Below are positions 1 through 11,319 of a DNA stretch of 64,000 nucleotides, one piece after another. A model generated the notes under the pieces. That model worked only from the letters and a program-made list of their open reading frames with translations, was not told the DNA's origin and made no database searches. Position 1 is the first letter of the stretch; every line of letters starts with the position of its first letter. The position numbers and the translations under genes are program-made. This DNA comes from Sorangium cellulosum So ce56 (GTDB lineage: Bacteria > Myxococcota_A > Polyangia > Polyangiales > Polyangiaceae). The stretch is from NCBI RefSeq assembly GCF_000067165.1, contig NC_010162.1:11148501-11212500 (forward strand), written 5' to 3'.

Positions 1-219
1 GCGAAGTGGACGCTGCGGATCGACGCGGCCAGCTGCGAGGCGCGGATCGGTAAGCCAAGCCAGCAAGCGGACTGTGTCCTCAAGACCACGCCCGAGATAT
101 TCACCAAGATCGTCCGCGAGGCCTACACGCCGAGCCCGATGGAGTTCATGACGGGCCTCGTGAAATCGAACGACATCTCCCTCCTGCAGACCTTCCAGAA
201 GGTTTTCGACCTCGCATGA
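1..219 (+). CDS. SCP2 sterol/lipid-binding domain protein, C-terminal 72 residues (5' end outside window)
   Basis: The window opens inside an open frame that runs to a TGA at 217-219. The visible 72 residues (ending LLQTFQKVFDLA) look like the C-terminal part of an SCP2 domain: a run around DCVLKTTPEIFTKIV followed by a short helix pair containing FMTGLVKSNDISLLQ, which occupies the place where SCP2 proteins carry their 'G+L+I+GD' segment. SCP2 folds bind lipids such as sterols or acyl-CoA, usually in the cytoplasm. The stop overlaps the ATG of the next gene (ATGA), so the two are probably translationally coupled. Family assignment rests on a partial sequence and is moderate. Confidence 0.6.
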   Translation, partial: AKWTLRIDAASCEARIGKPSQQADCVLKTTPEIFTKIVREAYTPSPMEFMTGLVKSNDISLLQTFQKVFDLA

Positions 220-1217
220 GCCGCTATCTCGTCACCGGCGCGACCGGTTTCCTGGGATCGCACCTCGTCACGGCGCTCCGTGGGGGTGGCCATGACGTGG
301 TGGCGCTCTGCCGGGCAGAGGCGCCCGCGCTCGCCGCGCAGGGCGTGGAGCTCCGCCGCGGAGACATCCTCGACGCGGCGTCGGTGCGCGGCGCCGCCGA
401 GGGCTGCGACGGGGTCTTCCACTGCGCCGGGCGCGTCTCGCGGCGCCGCGAGGACGCCGAGGCGCTCTACCGGACGCACGTCGAGGGGACCAAGATCACC
501 CTCGACGCCTGCCGCGACGCGGGGGTGAAGCGCGCGGTGATCGCGAGCACGAGCGGCGTCGTCGCGGTCAGCAAGGACCCGAACGACGTCCGCGACGAGG
601 CGGCGGCGACGCCGATCGACCTCATCGCCGGCTGGCCCTACTACCGCTCGAAGCTGTACGCCGAGCGCGCGGCGCTCGATCGCAGCGGGCCCGGCTTCGA
701 GGTCGTCGCCGTCAACCCGAGCATCCTGCTCGGCCCGGGCGACGTCCACGGCGCCTCGACCGGCGACATCGTGAGCTTCCTCGAGCGCCGGCTCCCGTTC
801 ACCCCCGCGGGCGGCCTCTCCTTCGTCGACGCCCGCGACGCGGCCCAGGGCATGGCGCTGGCGATGGACAAGGGCCGCCCGGGCGAGCGCTACCTGCTCG
901 GCGCCGCCAACATGAGCCTGGAGGTCTTCTTCCGCCGCCTCGCGCGCATCTCGGGCGTCCCGGCCCCCGCCCTGCGGCTGCCGCGGAGCATCGCGCTCGC
1001 GAAGGCGGGCGCGCACCTCATCGAGCAGGCGCGGAAGCGGCTGCCGTTCGATCTGCCGGTCGATCCCGTGTCGGCCGAGATGGGCCAGCACTTCTGGTAC
1101 CTCGACGCGACGAAGGCCCGGCGCGAGCTCGGCTGGACGCCGCGCGACCCGCTCGAGACCCTCGCGGACACGGTCGCCGATCTGCGCGCCCGCGGCGTGG
1201 TCTGGCCGCAAGCGTAG
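216..1217 (+). CDS. Extended SDR: NAD(P)-dependent epimerase/dehydratase (dihydroflavonol-reductase / 3beta-HSD-like)
   Basis: 333 residues. It begins with the Rossmann nucleotide-binding motif TGATGFLG at residues 7-14. The catalytic serine lies near 111-113 (STS) and the YxxxK pair is Tyr142/Lys146 in PYYRSK. Length and motif spacing fit extended short-chain dehydrogenases of the dihydroflavonol-4-reductase / 3beta-hydroxysteroid dehydrogenase / HpnA type, which oxidise or reduce a hydroxyl or sugar carbon with NAD(P). The start is the ATG in the ATGA overlap with the SCP2-domain gene. That coupling suggests a lipid-like substrate (sterol, hopanoid or isoprenoid), but this is inference; the sequence does not fix the substrate. 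Confidence 0.8.
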   Translation: MSRYLVTGATGFLGSHLVTALRGGGHDVVALCRAEAPALAAQGVELRRGDILDAASVRGAAEGCDGVFHCAGRVSRRREDAEALYRTHVEGTKITLDACRDAGVKRAVIASTSGVVAVSKDPNDVRDEAAATPIDLIAGWPYYRSKLYAERAALDRSGPGFEVVAVNPSILLGPGDVHGASTGDIVSFLERRLPFTPAGGLSFVDARDAAQGMALAMDKGRPGERYLLGAANMSLEVFFRRLARISGVPAPALRLPRSIALAKAGAHLIEQARKRLPFDLPVDPVSAEMGQHFWYLDATKARRELGWTPRDPLETLADTVADLRARGVVWPQA

Positions 1218-1261
1218 GTGGAGCGCGGCGCGCGGCCTCGTCGCGCCGGGCCGATCCCCGC

Positions 1262-2182
1262 TCAGACGGCCCGGCGGAGCGGGGTCGGCGGGAACAGGTC
1301 CTTCATGTCGAGCGGGAGCTGACCGCGGAACCCCTCGATCTCCCCCGCGGACACGCTGTCCGCGACGGCCTCGCAGATCGCCTGCAGCACGAAGCCGGCG
1401 GCCTCGCGGTCCATGCGCAGCTCGCGCGCGACGTCGGCCTCGATGGTCGCCGTCGTGATGCGCTTGTCCGGCCCGTCGAGGAACGGATCGAGCGACGGGT
1501 GGAGCTTCGAGGGCAGCTGCGCGACGAGGTGCCGCGCCTCCTGGGGCGTCACCCTGCGGCAGAGGCAGCCGAGGACGATCTGCAGCGCGAGCTCCGCGCG
1601 GTCGCGCTGCTGGAGGCCGCTGTGGCGCTCGACGGCGTGGATCAGCCGTCCGTAAGCGCTGTCGGCGCGCGCCTTGCGCCGGGTGAGGGCGCGCACGCGG
1701 CCGTGCGAGCGCTCCGGGCGCGCGGTCCCCTCGGGGTGCAGCGCGCCTTCCGGCTTGAACCGGGCGGCCACCTCGAGCTGCGCCTTCACGACGGAGCCGG
1801 CGGCCTCCGCGTCGATGACCCCATCGGCGAGCAGATCGTCGAGGGTCACGAGGCCGACGGGCCGCCCTTGCTCGGTCACCGGCACGCGCCGACACGCATG
1901 ATCGCGCATGGTGCGCACGGCGTCGTCGATCGACGCGTCGAGCTCGAGCGTCGCGATCTCGTCCGACATGATGTCGCGCAGCATCGTGCTGCGCGCGTCG
2001 AGGTCGCCTGCCACGATCTCCAGCGCGATATCGCGGTCGGTCACGATGCCGGCGAGGCGCTGGCCGTCGTGGACCAGGACCGCGCCGACGTGGTTGTCCA
2101 TCATCGCCCTCACGGCGTCATAAGCGGTCGAGCGCGGGCTAAGAACGATCATTCGCGGGCGTCGGTACTCTTCGAGCGACAT
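1262..2182 (-). CDS. Tandem CBS-domain protein with C-terminal DUF2267
   Basis: 306 residues from the ATG at 2182, which has a strong Shine-Dalgarno (GGGGAGGGA about 7 nt upstream). A longer reading to 2335 adds 51 low-complexity Arg/Pro-rich residues and is not preferred. Two CBS motifs lie at about residues 10-65 (ending AGIVTDRDIAL) and 75-130 (ending GLVTLDDLL). CBS pairs bind adenine nucleotides. A helical DUF2267 domain follows at about 175-295. CBS and DUF2267 are both common in stress-related soluble proteins. No membrane segment or catalytic domain is present, so a sensory or regulatory role is likely but unproven. Confidence 0.75.
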   Translation of the reverse strand: MSLEEYRRPRMIVLSPRSTAYDAVRAMMDNHVGAVLVHDGQRLAGIVTDRDIALEIVAGDLDARSTMLRDIMSDEIATLELDASIDDAVRTMRDHACRRVPVTEQGRPVGLVTLDDLLADGVIDAEAAGSVVKAQLEVAARFKPEGALHPEGTARPERSHGRVRALTRRKARADSAYGRLIHAVERHSGLQQRDRAELALQIVLGCLCRRVTPQEARHLVAQLPSKLHPSLDPFLDGPDKRITTATIEADVARELRMDREAAGFVLQAICEAVADSVSAGEIEGFRGQLPLDMKDLFPPTPLRRAV

Positions 2183-2377
2183 GGCGAGTCCCTCCCCTGG
2201 GCAGCGCGTTCGGGGTTGTGCGTGCGTACGCCAGGGCGCGGGTAGCCAGAACGGTACCAACCGAGACGGCGCGCGTGGCCGGCGGGTGGACGCGGCGCGC
2301 GGGATCGCCGATCGCCGCCGCGAGCGGACGAGCAAGCGCCTGGCGTGCCGCCGGCGCGAGAGGGGCGAAGCCGCTCG

Positions 2378-5300
2378 TCAGCGGATCGCGCCGCGCGCCC
2401 GCGGCGGCGCGCCGGCGCCGCCGCCCGCCCCGGTGTCCGGCGCGCTGCGCGCCTGCTTGCTCGCGGGCGCGACCGGCGCGAGCCGCACCATCCGGTGCAG
2501 GAGCCCGTCGACCCGCTGCAGCCAGCCGCGCCAGGCGGCGTACTGCGCCACCGGGATGGTTGACTGATCGAGGATCACGCGCTCCTTCACCACCACGGCG
2601 TTCTTGCCGGGCACCTTCGCGAAGGAGATCGTCGCCCGCCCGAACGCGCCGCCGTTCTCGTCGCCGCCCGGCGGGAGCTCGGCGAATGCGTACCCGGGCG
2701 GGGCGGTGATCGTGATCGTCCGGCTGTGGTGCCGCGGCGCGAAGCTCGGCGGCAGGACCACCGGCAGCGTGCGCTTCACGAGCGGCGCGAGCTGCGACGT
2801 CATCGTGGACGCGCCCGAGAGCGGCACGGAGAGCTCGGCGCCCTCGCGGCGGGCGAGCCCCTCGGAGCGCGCCTCGTACTCGAGCGTCGCCGCGCCGTGC
2901 GGGAGATCGGCCTGGAACGCCACCTTGGGCTTCACGTCGACCGTCGGGAACCAGCCGTAGGCGAGGTACTGCTCGACCCACTGCGCGCGCGCGTCGGCCT
3001 CCGCCAGGTTCGACCGGAGCTCGAACGCCGCGTCGCCGATGTGCCGCTCCTTCGCCGCGAGCTCGCCCGCGCCGGAGGGGAGCAGCGCGATCGTCCACTC
3101 GGCGTCGACGCCGTGATCGGCGGGCGAGCTCGCCGGCGTCTCCACGATCTTCGGCGGCCCCTCGTCGACGAACAGCGCCAGCGTGCGCGCGTCCATCGCC
3201 GGCAGCGGCCCCAGGCGGCTCTGCGGGCTCGTCGCGTCGAGCCACAGGCCCGGCGCGCCGCCCGCGCCCGGGAGGTAGGCGATGCCGTGATCGAACACCG
3301 GGATCGCCGCCACCTCGCTCCGGAGCAGCGAGGGCTGGCCCGTGTAGCGCGTCTGCACCAGCACCTCCGTCGCCTCGATGCCGATCGACTTGAGCAGCGT
3401 GATGAGCAGCATCGCCTTGTCGTCGCAGTCACCCTGGCGCCGCGCGAGGAGCTCCTGCGGGCGGTTCGGCAGCCACCACTCGCCCGACACGAAGTTCACG
3501 TACCGGATGTCGTCCGCCACGAAGTCGAAGAGCGCCCGCAGCTTTGCCTCGCGCGTGGCCTTGCCCTTGGTGAGCTCCGCGGCGAGCCGGCGGACCTGAT
3601 CGTCGGGCTCCATGAAGCCGGCGACCGCGCCCCGGTACCACTCCCGGAAGTCGTGCCAGCCGTGGAACGTCGAGCCCACGACGACCGGCAGCACCTCCGC
3701 GAGGTGCGGGGCGAGCGGCTCCTCGGGCACCTCGGGCGGGTCGTCCCAGATGTACCGCGTCACCTGGCGGCCGTCCTTCTCGGACCTGAGCACCCGCTCG
3801 GCCTTGCCGTTCAGGACGTCGATCGCCAGGGGATCGCTCGCCGGCGAGTCGACGACGACCTCGTTGTAGAGGATCGGCCGCGTGTCGGTCGAGCCGACGT
3901 AGTCGATGAAGTAGAACGGCGCGTCGCCCCGGCGGCCGACGGGGCCCCGGGTCCACGAGCGCACCGCGACCTCCACCACGTCCCCCGCCTTGAGCTCGGG
4001 CCAGCGCACGAACGGCTTCTGCCCGCCCGCGCCCTGCTCGTCCGGCTGCGCCACCGTGCCGTCCTTGCGGTGGACCCGCGCGAGCAGGAGCTCCGTGTCC
4101 TCCCCCTCGGCGGGGATGTCGCGCTCGTAGAGATCCTGATCGGTGCGCGGCTCGATGACGATCTCGCGCGCGTAGTGCATGAGCTGCGAGACGCGCTTGT
4201 CCGGGTGGTACGTCACGACGCGCACCCAGTGGAGCTGCCGGTCGGCCACCTCCCCCTTCTTCGCCGGGGTCTGCCGGGCGCGCGCGAGGAAGACGCCGGG
4301 CGCGACGAGGTGCTGCTCGTCGCGCATGCGCTGCCGGCCCGGCGCGCCAGCCGAGCCCTCGCCGAGGCGGAGCGCGAGCTCGGCCTTGAGGTACGGATCG
4401 CCGGGCGTGAGGTCGCGCGCCCGCGCGAGCGCGGCCGTGGCCACGCGCGACGCGGCGGCGTTGGCCTGCTGCCGCGCGCCCGCGCCGCCCGCGCCGACCT
4501 CCCGCACCGCCGCGAGCGCCTGGAACGCGGCGGGCTGGTTCGGCGCGACCTGCGTCGCGTACGACAGCACCTCGCGCGCCCACGCGACGCGGCCCGCGTC
4601 GTGGAGCGCGCGGCCGATCCGGATGACGTCCTCGGCCGACGTCTGCTGCGCGAGCGCCCCGGCGGCCGCCACCTCCAGCGCGGCGCCGCCGTCGGGCTCG
4701 AACGCGAGCACGTAGGGCGCGCCCCGCGACTCGGGCGCGATCTCGGCGAGCCTGCGCGCGGCCCGCAGCTCGAGCGCCGGGTCCAGCCGGGCCGCGGCCG
4801 CGATCTCCTGCCAGACGACGACCGGCGTCCGGTCCTTCTGCTCGCGCTCGACCGCGAGCAGCTCCTCGAGCCCGGCCCGCGTGAGCCCCGCCGTCGCGAG
4901 CTTCTTCTTGACGAGCGCCCTGAGGACGCGCGCCTCGGGATCGCGCGCCGCGCGCAGCGGCTCCTCGCGGAGCGCGGCCGCGGCCCAGTCGACCCGCTCC
5001 GAGGCGAGGTGGGCGGCGACCAGCCGGCGCTGCGCGAACGCCGCGGTGGCCCGGTCCTTCTCGGCGAGGCCCCGGGCGCGCGCGGCCTCGAGCCAGCCGC
5101 TGCGGTTCGCGCCGAAGGGCGACACCCACCCCGCCAGCGCGAGCGCGTCGGCGGAGATCCCGGGCGACCGCGTCACGCGATCGAGCAGCCCGGGCGCGCG
5201 GGGCGACCGCTGGTCGTCGGCGCCCCCGAGCGTGCGCGCCGCGACGGCCGTGAGGATCTGATCGAGCGACTGCGACGCGCCCGCGTCGAGCGCCCTGTCG

Positions 5301-6493
5301 AGCGCCGTCGCGACGGCGGTCGCGGCGCGCGCGCCTGGCGGCAGCTTGAGCGGCGTGAGGTCCGACGAGGTCGCGAGCGCCACGGCCCGGCGGTCCTCGT
5401 CGGTGAAGCGCACGCGGACGCGCCCCTCGTCGGCGATGGCCCCGGTGCACACCTTGAGGGCGAGCAGGTGATCGCCGGCGGGCGCCTCGATGCGCGCGGC
5501 GATGCGGTCGAGCACGAGGCGCTCGTGCGCCGCGTCGCTCGCGGCGACGTCGGCGCCGTCCCACAGGAGCCGCACGGCGCCGGTCGCGGCGACGTGGGCG
5601 AGGATCGGCTTGCGATCGAGCGCGGCCGGGACGGTGACGCGCGAGGCGAGGTACGTGCAGGTCTCGGTGCGCGGATGGATGTAAAGATCGAGCGGCACGC
5701 CGCGCGCCGTCGACGCGGCGGGCAGCACCCTGCGCCACGCCACGTCGTACACCCCCCAGGCGTAGCGGGCGCTCATGTCCGAGAAGCGCTGGCCTTCGGC
5801 CTCGGGCCCCTCGCGAAGCGCGAGCCCGCCGCCCGAGTTGTCCTGGAACGGGCCGAGGACGGCGAACGCCTTGACGAGCCCGGACGGGTCCGGGGGCGCA
5901 TCGTACGAGACGGCGCGCGCGCCGGGCCACGTCGCCGCCGGCGGCTCCGGGGCGAGCGAGGCGGCGAGCCAGCGCGCCTCGTCGGCGAGCGGCGAGGAGG
6001 ACGCCCCGATCTGCGCGAGGCCTTCCCGTGCGCGGCCCTGCGCGGCGCGGTCCGCGAGCGCCGCCGCGATCACGAGCCCGGCGAGCGCGTCGTCGCCGCC
6101 CCGCCGGGCCCGGGTCAGCGCCGCGCCGAGCATCTCGTCGGGCGTCGCGGCGGTCCACCGCAGCGGCAGCACGATGGGCGCGCGCTTCTCGGACGCCGGC
6201 GCGCTGCCCGCCGCGGGAGCGCTCGCCCCCGCCTTCGCGCCTCCCGGACGCAGCGTCGGCGCGCCGCCCGCCGCGGGCGCGCTCGCGCCTCCCGGACGCA
6301 GCGTCGGCGCGCTGCCCGCCGCGGGCGCGCTCGCGCCTCCCGGACGGGGCGACTGTGCGTTGCCCGCCGTGGGCGCGGCGGCGATCGCGAGCAGCGCGGC
6401 GAGCCACCCGCCCCCGCGGAGCGCGCGGGCGCGCGCGCGTCGATCTCGTCCTCGTCGATCCCGTCGATCTCCCCCCGGCGAGCTGCGCTCCAT
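2378..6493 (-). CDS. Large secreted DUF3857 / transglutaminase-like protein
   Basis: About 1371 residues from the ATG at 6493; a GTG seven codons upstream (6514) is the alternative start. The N-terminus has an Arg-rich stretch followed by a hydrophobic signal-like segment (WLAALLAIAAAPTAGNA). Next come 16-residue Pro/Gly/Ala repeats and a long Ala-rich helical, TPR-like region to about residue 750. A DUF3857 domain follows (about 770-890), then a transglutaminase core with the nucleophile Cys1023 in QGDCDDKAMLL and downstream His and Asp (FDHGIAYL, LWLDATS). This architecture is usual for exported or periplasmic DUF3857 proteins, here with an unusually long N-terminal region. The catalytic triad looks intact; the substrate is unknown. 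Confidence 0.75.
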   Translation of the reverse strand: MERSSPGGDRRDRRGRDRRARARALRGGGWLAALLAIAAAPTAGNAQSPRPGGASAPAAGSAPTLRPGGASAPAAGGAPTLRPGGAKAGASAPAAGSAPASEKRAPIVLPLRWTAATPDEMLGAALTRARRGGDDALAGLVIAAALADRAAQGRAREGLAQIGASSSPLADEARWLAASLAPEPPAATWPGARAVSYDAPPDPSGLVKAFAVLGPFQDNSGGGLALREGPEAEGQRFSDMSARYAWGVYDVAWRRVLPAASTARGVPLDLYIHPRTETCTYLASRVTVPAALDRKPILAHVAATGAVRLLWDGADVAASDAAHERLVLDRIAARIEAPAGDHLLALKVCTGAIADEGRVRVRFTDEDRRAVALATSSDLTPLKLPPGARAATAVATALDRALDAGASQSLDQILTAVAARTLGGADDQRSPRAPGLLDRVTRSPGISADALALAGWVSPFGANRSGWLEAARARGLAEKDRATAAFAQRRLVAAHLASERVDWAAAALREEPLRAARDPEARVLRALVKKKLATAGLTRAGLEELLAVEREQKDRTPVVVWQEIAAAARLDPALELRAARRLAEIAPESRGAPYVLAFEPDGGAALEVAAAGALAQQTSAEDVIRIGRALHDAGRVAWAREVLSYATQVAPNQPAAFQALAAVREVGAGGAGARQQANAAASRVATAALARARDLTPGDPYLKAELALRLGEGSAGAPGRQRMRDEQHLVAPGVFLARARQTPAKKGEVADRQLHWVRVVTYHPDKRVSQLMHYAREIVIEPRTDQDLYERDIPAEGEDTELLLARVHRKDGTVAQPDEQGAGGQKPFVRWPELKAGDVVEVAVRSWTRGPVGRRGDAPFYFIDYVGSTDTRPILYNEVVVDSPASDPLAIDVLNGKAERVLRSEKDGRQVTRYIWDDPPEVPEEPLAPHLAEVLPVVVGSTFHGWHDFREWYRGAVAGFMEPDDQVRRLAAELTKGKATREAKLRALFDFVADDIRYVNFVSGEWWLPNRPQELLARRQGDCDDKAMLLITLLKSIGIEATEVLVQTRYTGQPSLLRSEVAAIPVFDHGIAYLPGAGGAPGLWLDATSPQSRLGPLPAMDARTLALFVDEGPPKIVETPASSPADHGVDAEWTIALLPSGAGELAAKERHIGDAAFELRSNLAEADARAQWVEQYLAYGWFPTVDVKPKVAFQADLPHGAATLEYEARSEGLARREGAELSVPLSGASTMTSQLAPLVKRTLPVVLPPSFAPRHHSRTITITAPPGYAFAELPPGGDENGGAFGRATISFAKVPGKNAVVVKERVILDQSTIPVAQYAAWRGWLQRVDGLLHRMVRLAPVAPASKQARSAPDTGAGGGAGAPPRARGAIR
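6189..6380. repeat. 48-bp coding repeat, about 3.5 copies (16-residue Pro/Gly/Ala units)
   Basis: Within the start of the transglutaminase-like gene, a 48-bp unit beginning GCGCCTCCCGGACG recurs at 6237, 6285 and 6333 with few differences. On the minus strand it encodes 16-residue units around APTLRPGGASAPAAG. It follows the putative signal peptide and probably forms a flexible spacer. In-frame copy-number variation would change only the spacer length. Confidence 0.75.
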
Positions 6494-6628
6494 CGAACCT
6501 CGCTTCCCCGCCACGGCATAGCGCGGGCCCGATCGCGGCGCGAGCGCGGCGATCGCGCGCGGGTGCGGCCGCCGCGCGCGCCGTGCGCGAACTTGGCCGG
6601 CGAGCCCGCGGCCCCCTACCCTGCGCTC

Positions 6629-7072
6629 ATGCGCCGCGCGTCACGATGGCTGCTCTCTGCGGTGATGGCCCTGACCACGCTCACGGCCTCGCCAGCATCG
6701 ACCTTCGCCCGCGACACCAAGGTCGAATGGAAGAGCGTCGACGTCCCCGCGGGCGAGGGCCAGGCCCAGCGGGCTCGGGCGCTGCGCGGCATGCTCTCCA
6801 GCGCCGCGAAGAAGGCGGACTTCGGCAAGGCGAAATCGGTCGTGCTGAGCGCGCGTGTCGTCGAGTTCACCTCGGCCACGCGGGGCGACGTCCACCGCGT
6901 GAGCTGCACCGTCGTCGGTCGCGTCGTCGGCGGCCCCACCGCCCGGTCGCGCATCTCGTTCGGCGGCAGGCCGAGCGAGCGACAGGCGCTGGAGAAGCAG
7001 GTGCTCACCATGGTCGCGAACGGCGTCGTCGGCCGGCTCGCCGCGATCGTCCGCGCCCGCGCGCACGACTGA
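6629..7072 (+). CDS. Small secreted protein of unknown function
   Basis: 147 residues from the ATG at 6629. A clear signal peptide (RRASRWLLSAVMALTTLTASPASTFA) precedes a mature domain of roughly 120 residues with alternating charged and hydrophobic residues (VVLSARVVEFTSATRGDVHRVSC). There is one cysteine in the mature part. The gene is divergent from the transglutaminase-like gene, with about 135 bp between them. No family was recognised. It is probably periplasmic. Confidence 0.65.
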   Translation: MRRASRWLLSAVMALTTLTASPASTFARDTKVEWKSVDVPAGEGQAQRARALRGMLSSAAKKADFGKAKSVVLSARVVEFTSATRGDVHRVSCTVVGRVVGGPTARSRISFGGRPSERQALEKQVLTMVANGVVGRLAAIVRARAHD

Positions 7073-7159
7073 TGCGCACGACGGACCTGCGCCGCCGCGG
7101 GATCGCGCCGCGCCCCGCTCGACCCTCGACGGGATCTGGACTACGACGGCCCGCACCTC

Positions 7160-7591
7160 ATGGAACTGGACCGGATGGTGAGCGAGCTCTTCCAGGAGGA
7201 AGAGCTCGCTCGCGCCACGGCGAAGAAGCTGATCGAGCTGGCGCAGCGCTCCGCGGACGAGGCGCGCGCCGAGCGCGCGAGCCTGCTCGCGTTCCTGCGT
7301 GGGCCGATGGAGCGGCACATGCGCTACGAAGAGACCGCCATCTTCCCGCATTTCCAGGCGCGCGGGCTCGCCGAGGAGGTCCAGGTGGCGCTGAAGCAGC
7401 ACGCCGCCGTGCGTGAAGCAACCGACGCCCTGGCGGGCGTTGCGCAGGGCGGCGACGTCGCGCGGGCCATCGTCGATGTCGCCCGGTTGCTCCTGCACCA
7501 TACAAATTTCGAGGGCGACTACATTTATCCAGAGCTCACCCACGACGAATGGCGCGAGCTGATGAAGGAAACCGTTCCGCAGGGCATCTGA
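7160..7591 (+). CDS. Hemerythrin-like (HHE) domain protein
   Basis: 143 residues, helical throughout. Candidate iron ligands are spaced as in HHE cation-binding proteins: ERHMRYEETAIFPHF in the middle (H-x3-E then H), HAAVREATD, and HHTNFEGDYIYPEL near the C-terminus. Such proteins bind a di-iron centre and act in oxygen, nitric-oxide or redox sensing and iron handling. The ATG at 7160 is used; no strong ribosome-binding site is visible and the frame stays open upstream, so the N-terminus is uncertain. No neighbouring partner is evident. Confidence 0.75.
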   Translation: MELDRMVSELFQEEELARATAKKLIELAQRSADEARAERASLLAFLRGPMERHMRYEETAIFPHFQARGLAEEVQVALKQHAAVREATDALAGVAQGGDVARAIVDVARLLLHHTNFEGDYIYPELTHDEWRELMKETVPQGI

Positions 7592-7646
7592 GGTGGTACG
7601 CATGAACTCGACACGGATGTTGTCCTCGACGTAGGCTTTTGCCGCC

Positions 7647-10436
<2,790 letters not shown>

Positions 10437-10439
10437 AGC

Positions 10440-11183
10440 GTGGAAACGACTGCGTATCAGCAATATTCTGAGGAATCCGGCGACTGGTTGAGAAAGGGGA
10501 GGGCCCGGCTGCTGGCCCATCTGGTGCGCGAGTTCGGCCCGGAGCGGCGGCCGCTCGAGCTGCTGGAGGTCGGCGCCGGGGTCGGCCAGAACCTGAGTGT
10601 CCTCGCGGAGTTCGGGGCCGTCGACGCCAACGAGGTGAGCCCCCTCGGACAGGAGGCCATCGCGAAGGCCGGCGCGGCGAGGACGCTCTACGGCACATCC
10701 CTCCCGTTCCAGCTCGACCGGCGCTATGACGTGATCTGCGCGCTCGATGTCATCGAGCACATCGAGGACGACCGCGCCGCTCTCCGGTGGATCCACGACC
10801 ACCTGAGCCCTGGCGGAATCTTCGTCGCCACAGTGCCCGCGTATCCGTGGCTGTTCAGCGACCACGACCGCGCGTTGCAGCATTTCCGCCGGTACACGGC
10901 TGGCAGCTTCCGCGCCGCGCTGCCGGACGAGCTCCACGTGGAAGCCTGTGCCTACTTCAACCAGCTCCTCTTCCCTGCCGCGGTCGGCTCGCGCGCCGTC
11001 TGGAGCGCCGCGCGCAAGCTGCGCCCTCGCAAGACCAGCATGAAGCAGCCCTCGCCGAAGTCGGGCCTCGCTTCCTCCGCGCTCGAAGCCGTCCTCCGCG
11101 CCGAGGTCGACCTCATCGCGCGCGGCTACCGGCCGAGCTTCGGCCTGTCGGTCTTCTGCGTGGCGAAGCGCCGGGCCGCATGA
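10440..11183 (+). CDS. Class I SAM-dependent methyltransferase
   Basis: 247 residues from a GTG 3 bp after the kinase stop. SAM-binding motif I is LLEVGAGVGQN (about residues 40-50). The acidic residue after strand 2 is in DANEVS, and motif IV is ICALDVIEHIEDD, followed by LSPGGIFVATVPAYPWLFS. This matches Methyltransf_11/23-type enzymes that often sit in polysaccharide or glycolipid loci. The substrate is probably a surface glycan or lipid intermediate, judging from the downstream membrane glycosylation genes. The stop overlaps an ATG in another frame (ATGA at 11180). Confidence 0.8.
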   Translation: METTAYQQYSEESGDWLRKGRARLLAHLVREFGPERRPLELLEVGAGVGQNLSVLAEFGAVDANEVSPLGQEAIAKAGAARTLYGTSLPFQLDRRYDVICALDVIEHIEDDRAALRWIHDHLSPGGIFVATVPAYPWLFSDHDRALQHFRRYTAGSFRAALPDELHVEACAYFNQLLFPAAVGSRAVWSAARKLRPRKTSMKQPSPKSGLASSALEAVLRAEVDLIARGYRPSFGLSVFCVAKRRAA

Positions 11184-11319
11184 AGGACAGATCCGCGTCG
11201 CTCGCCGATCTCCCCAGCACCCCGCCCACCGGCGCCCCGCCCGCCCCCCCGAGGATCTCGGCGGATCCGCCCGACCCCGCGCCCGGCCCGCCGCAGCGAT
11301 CGGAGGTCCGCTCGCCAGG

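Noticed and set aside
2726..7072. A 1448-codon plus-strand open frame opposite the transglutaminase-like gene
   Set aside because: Arg/Ala-rich shadow of the minus-strand gene caused by high GC at third positions; only its last 147 codons (6629-7072) look like a real secreted protein.
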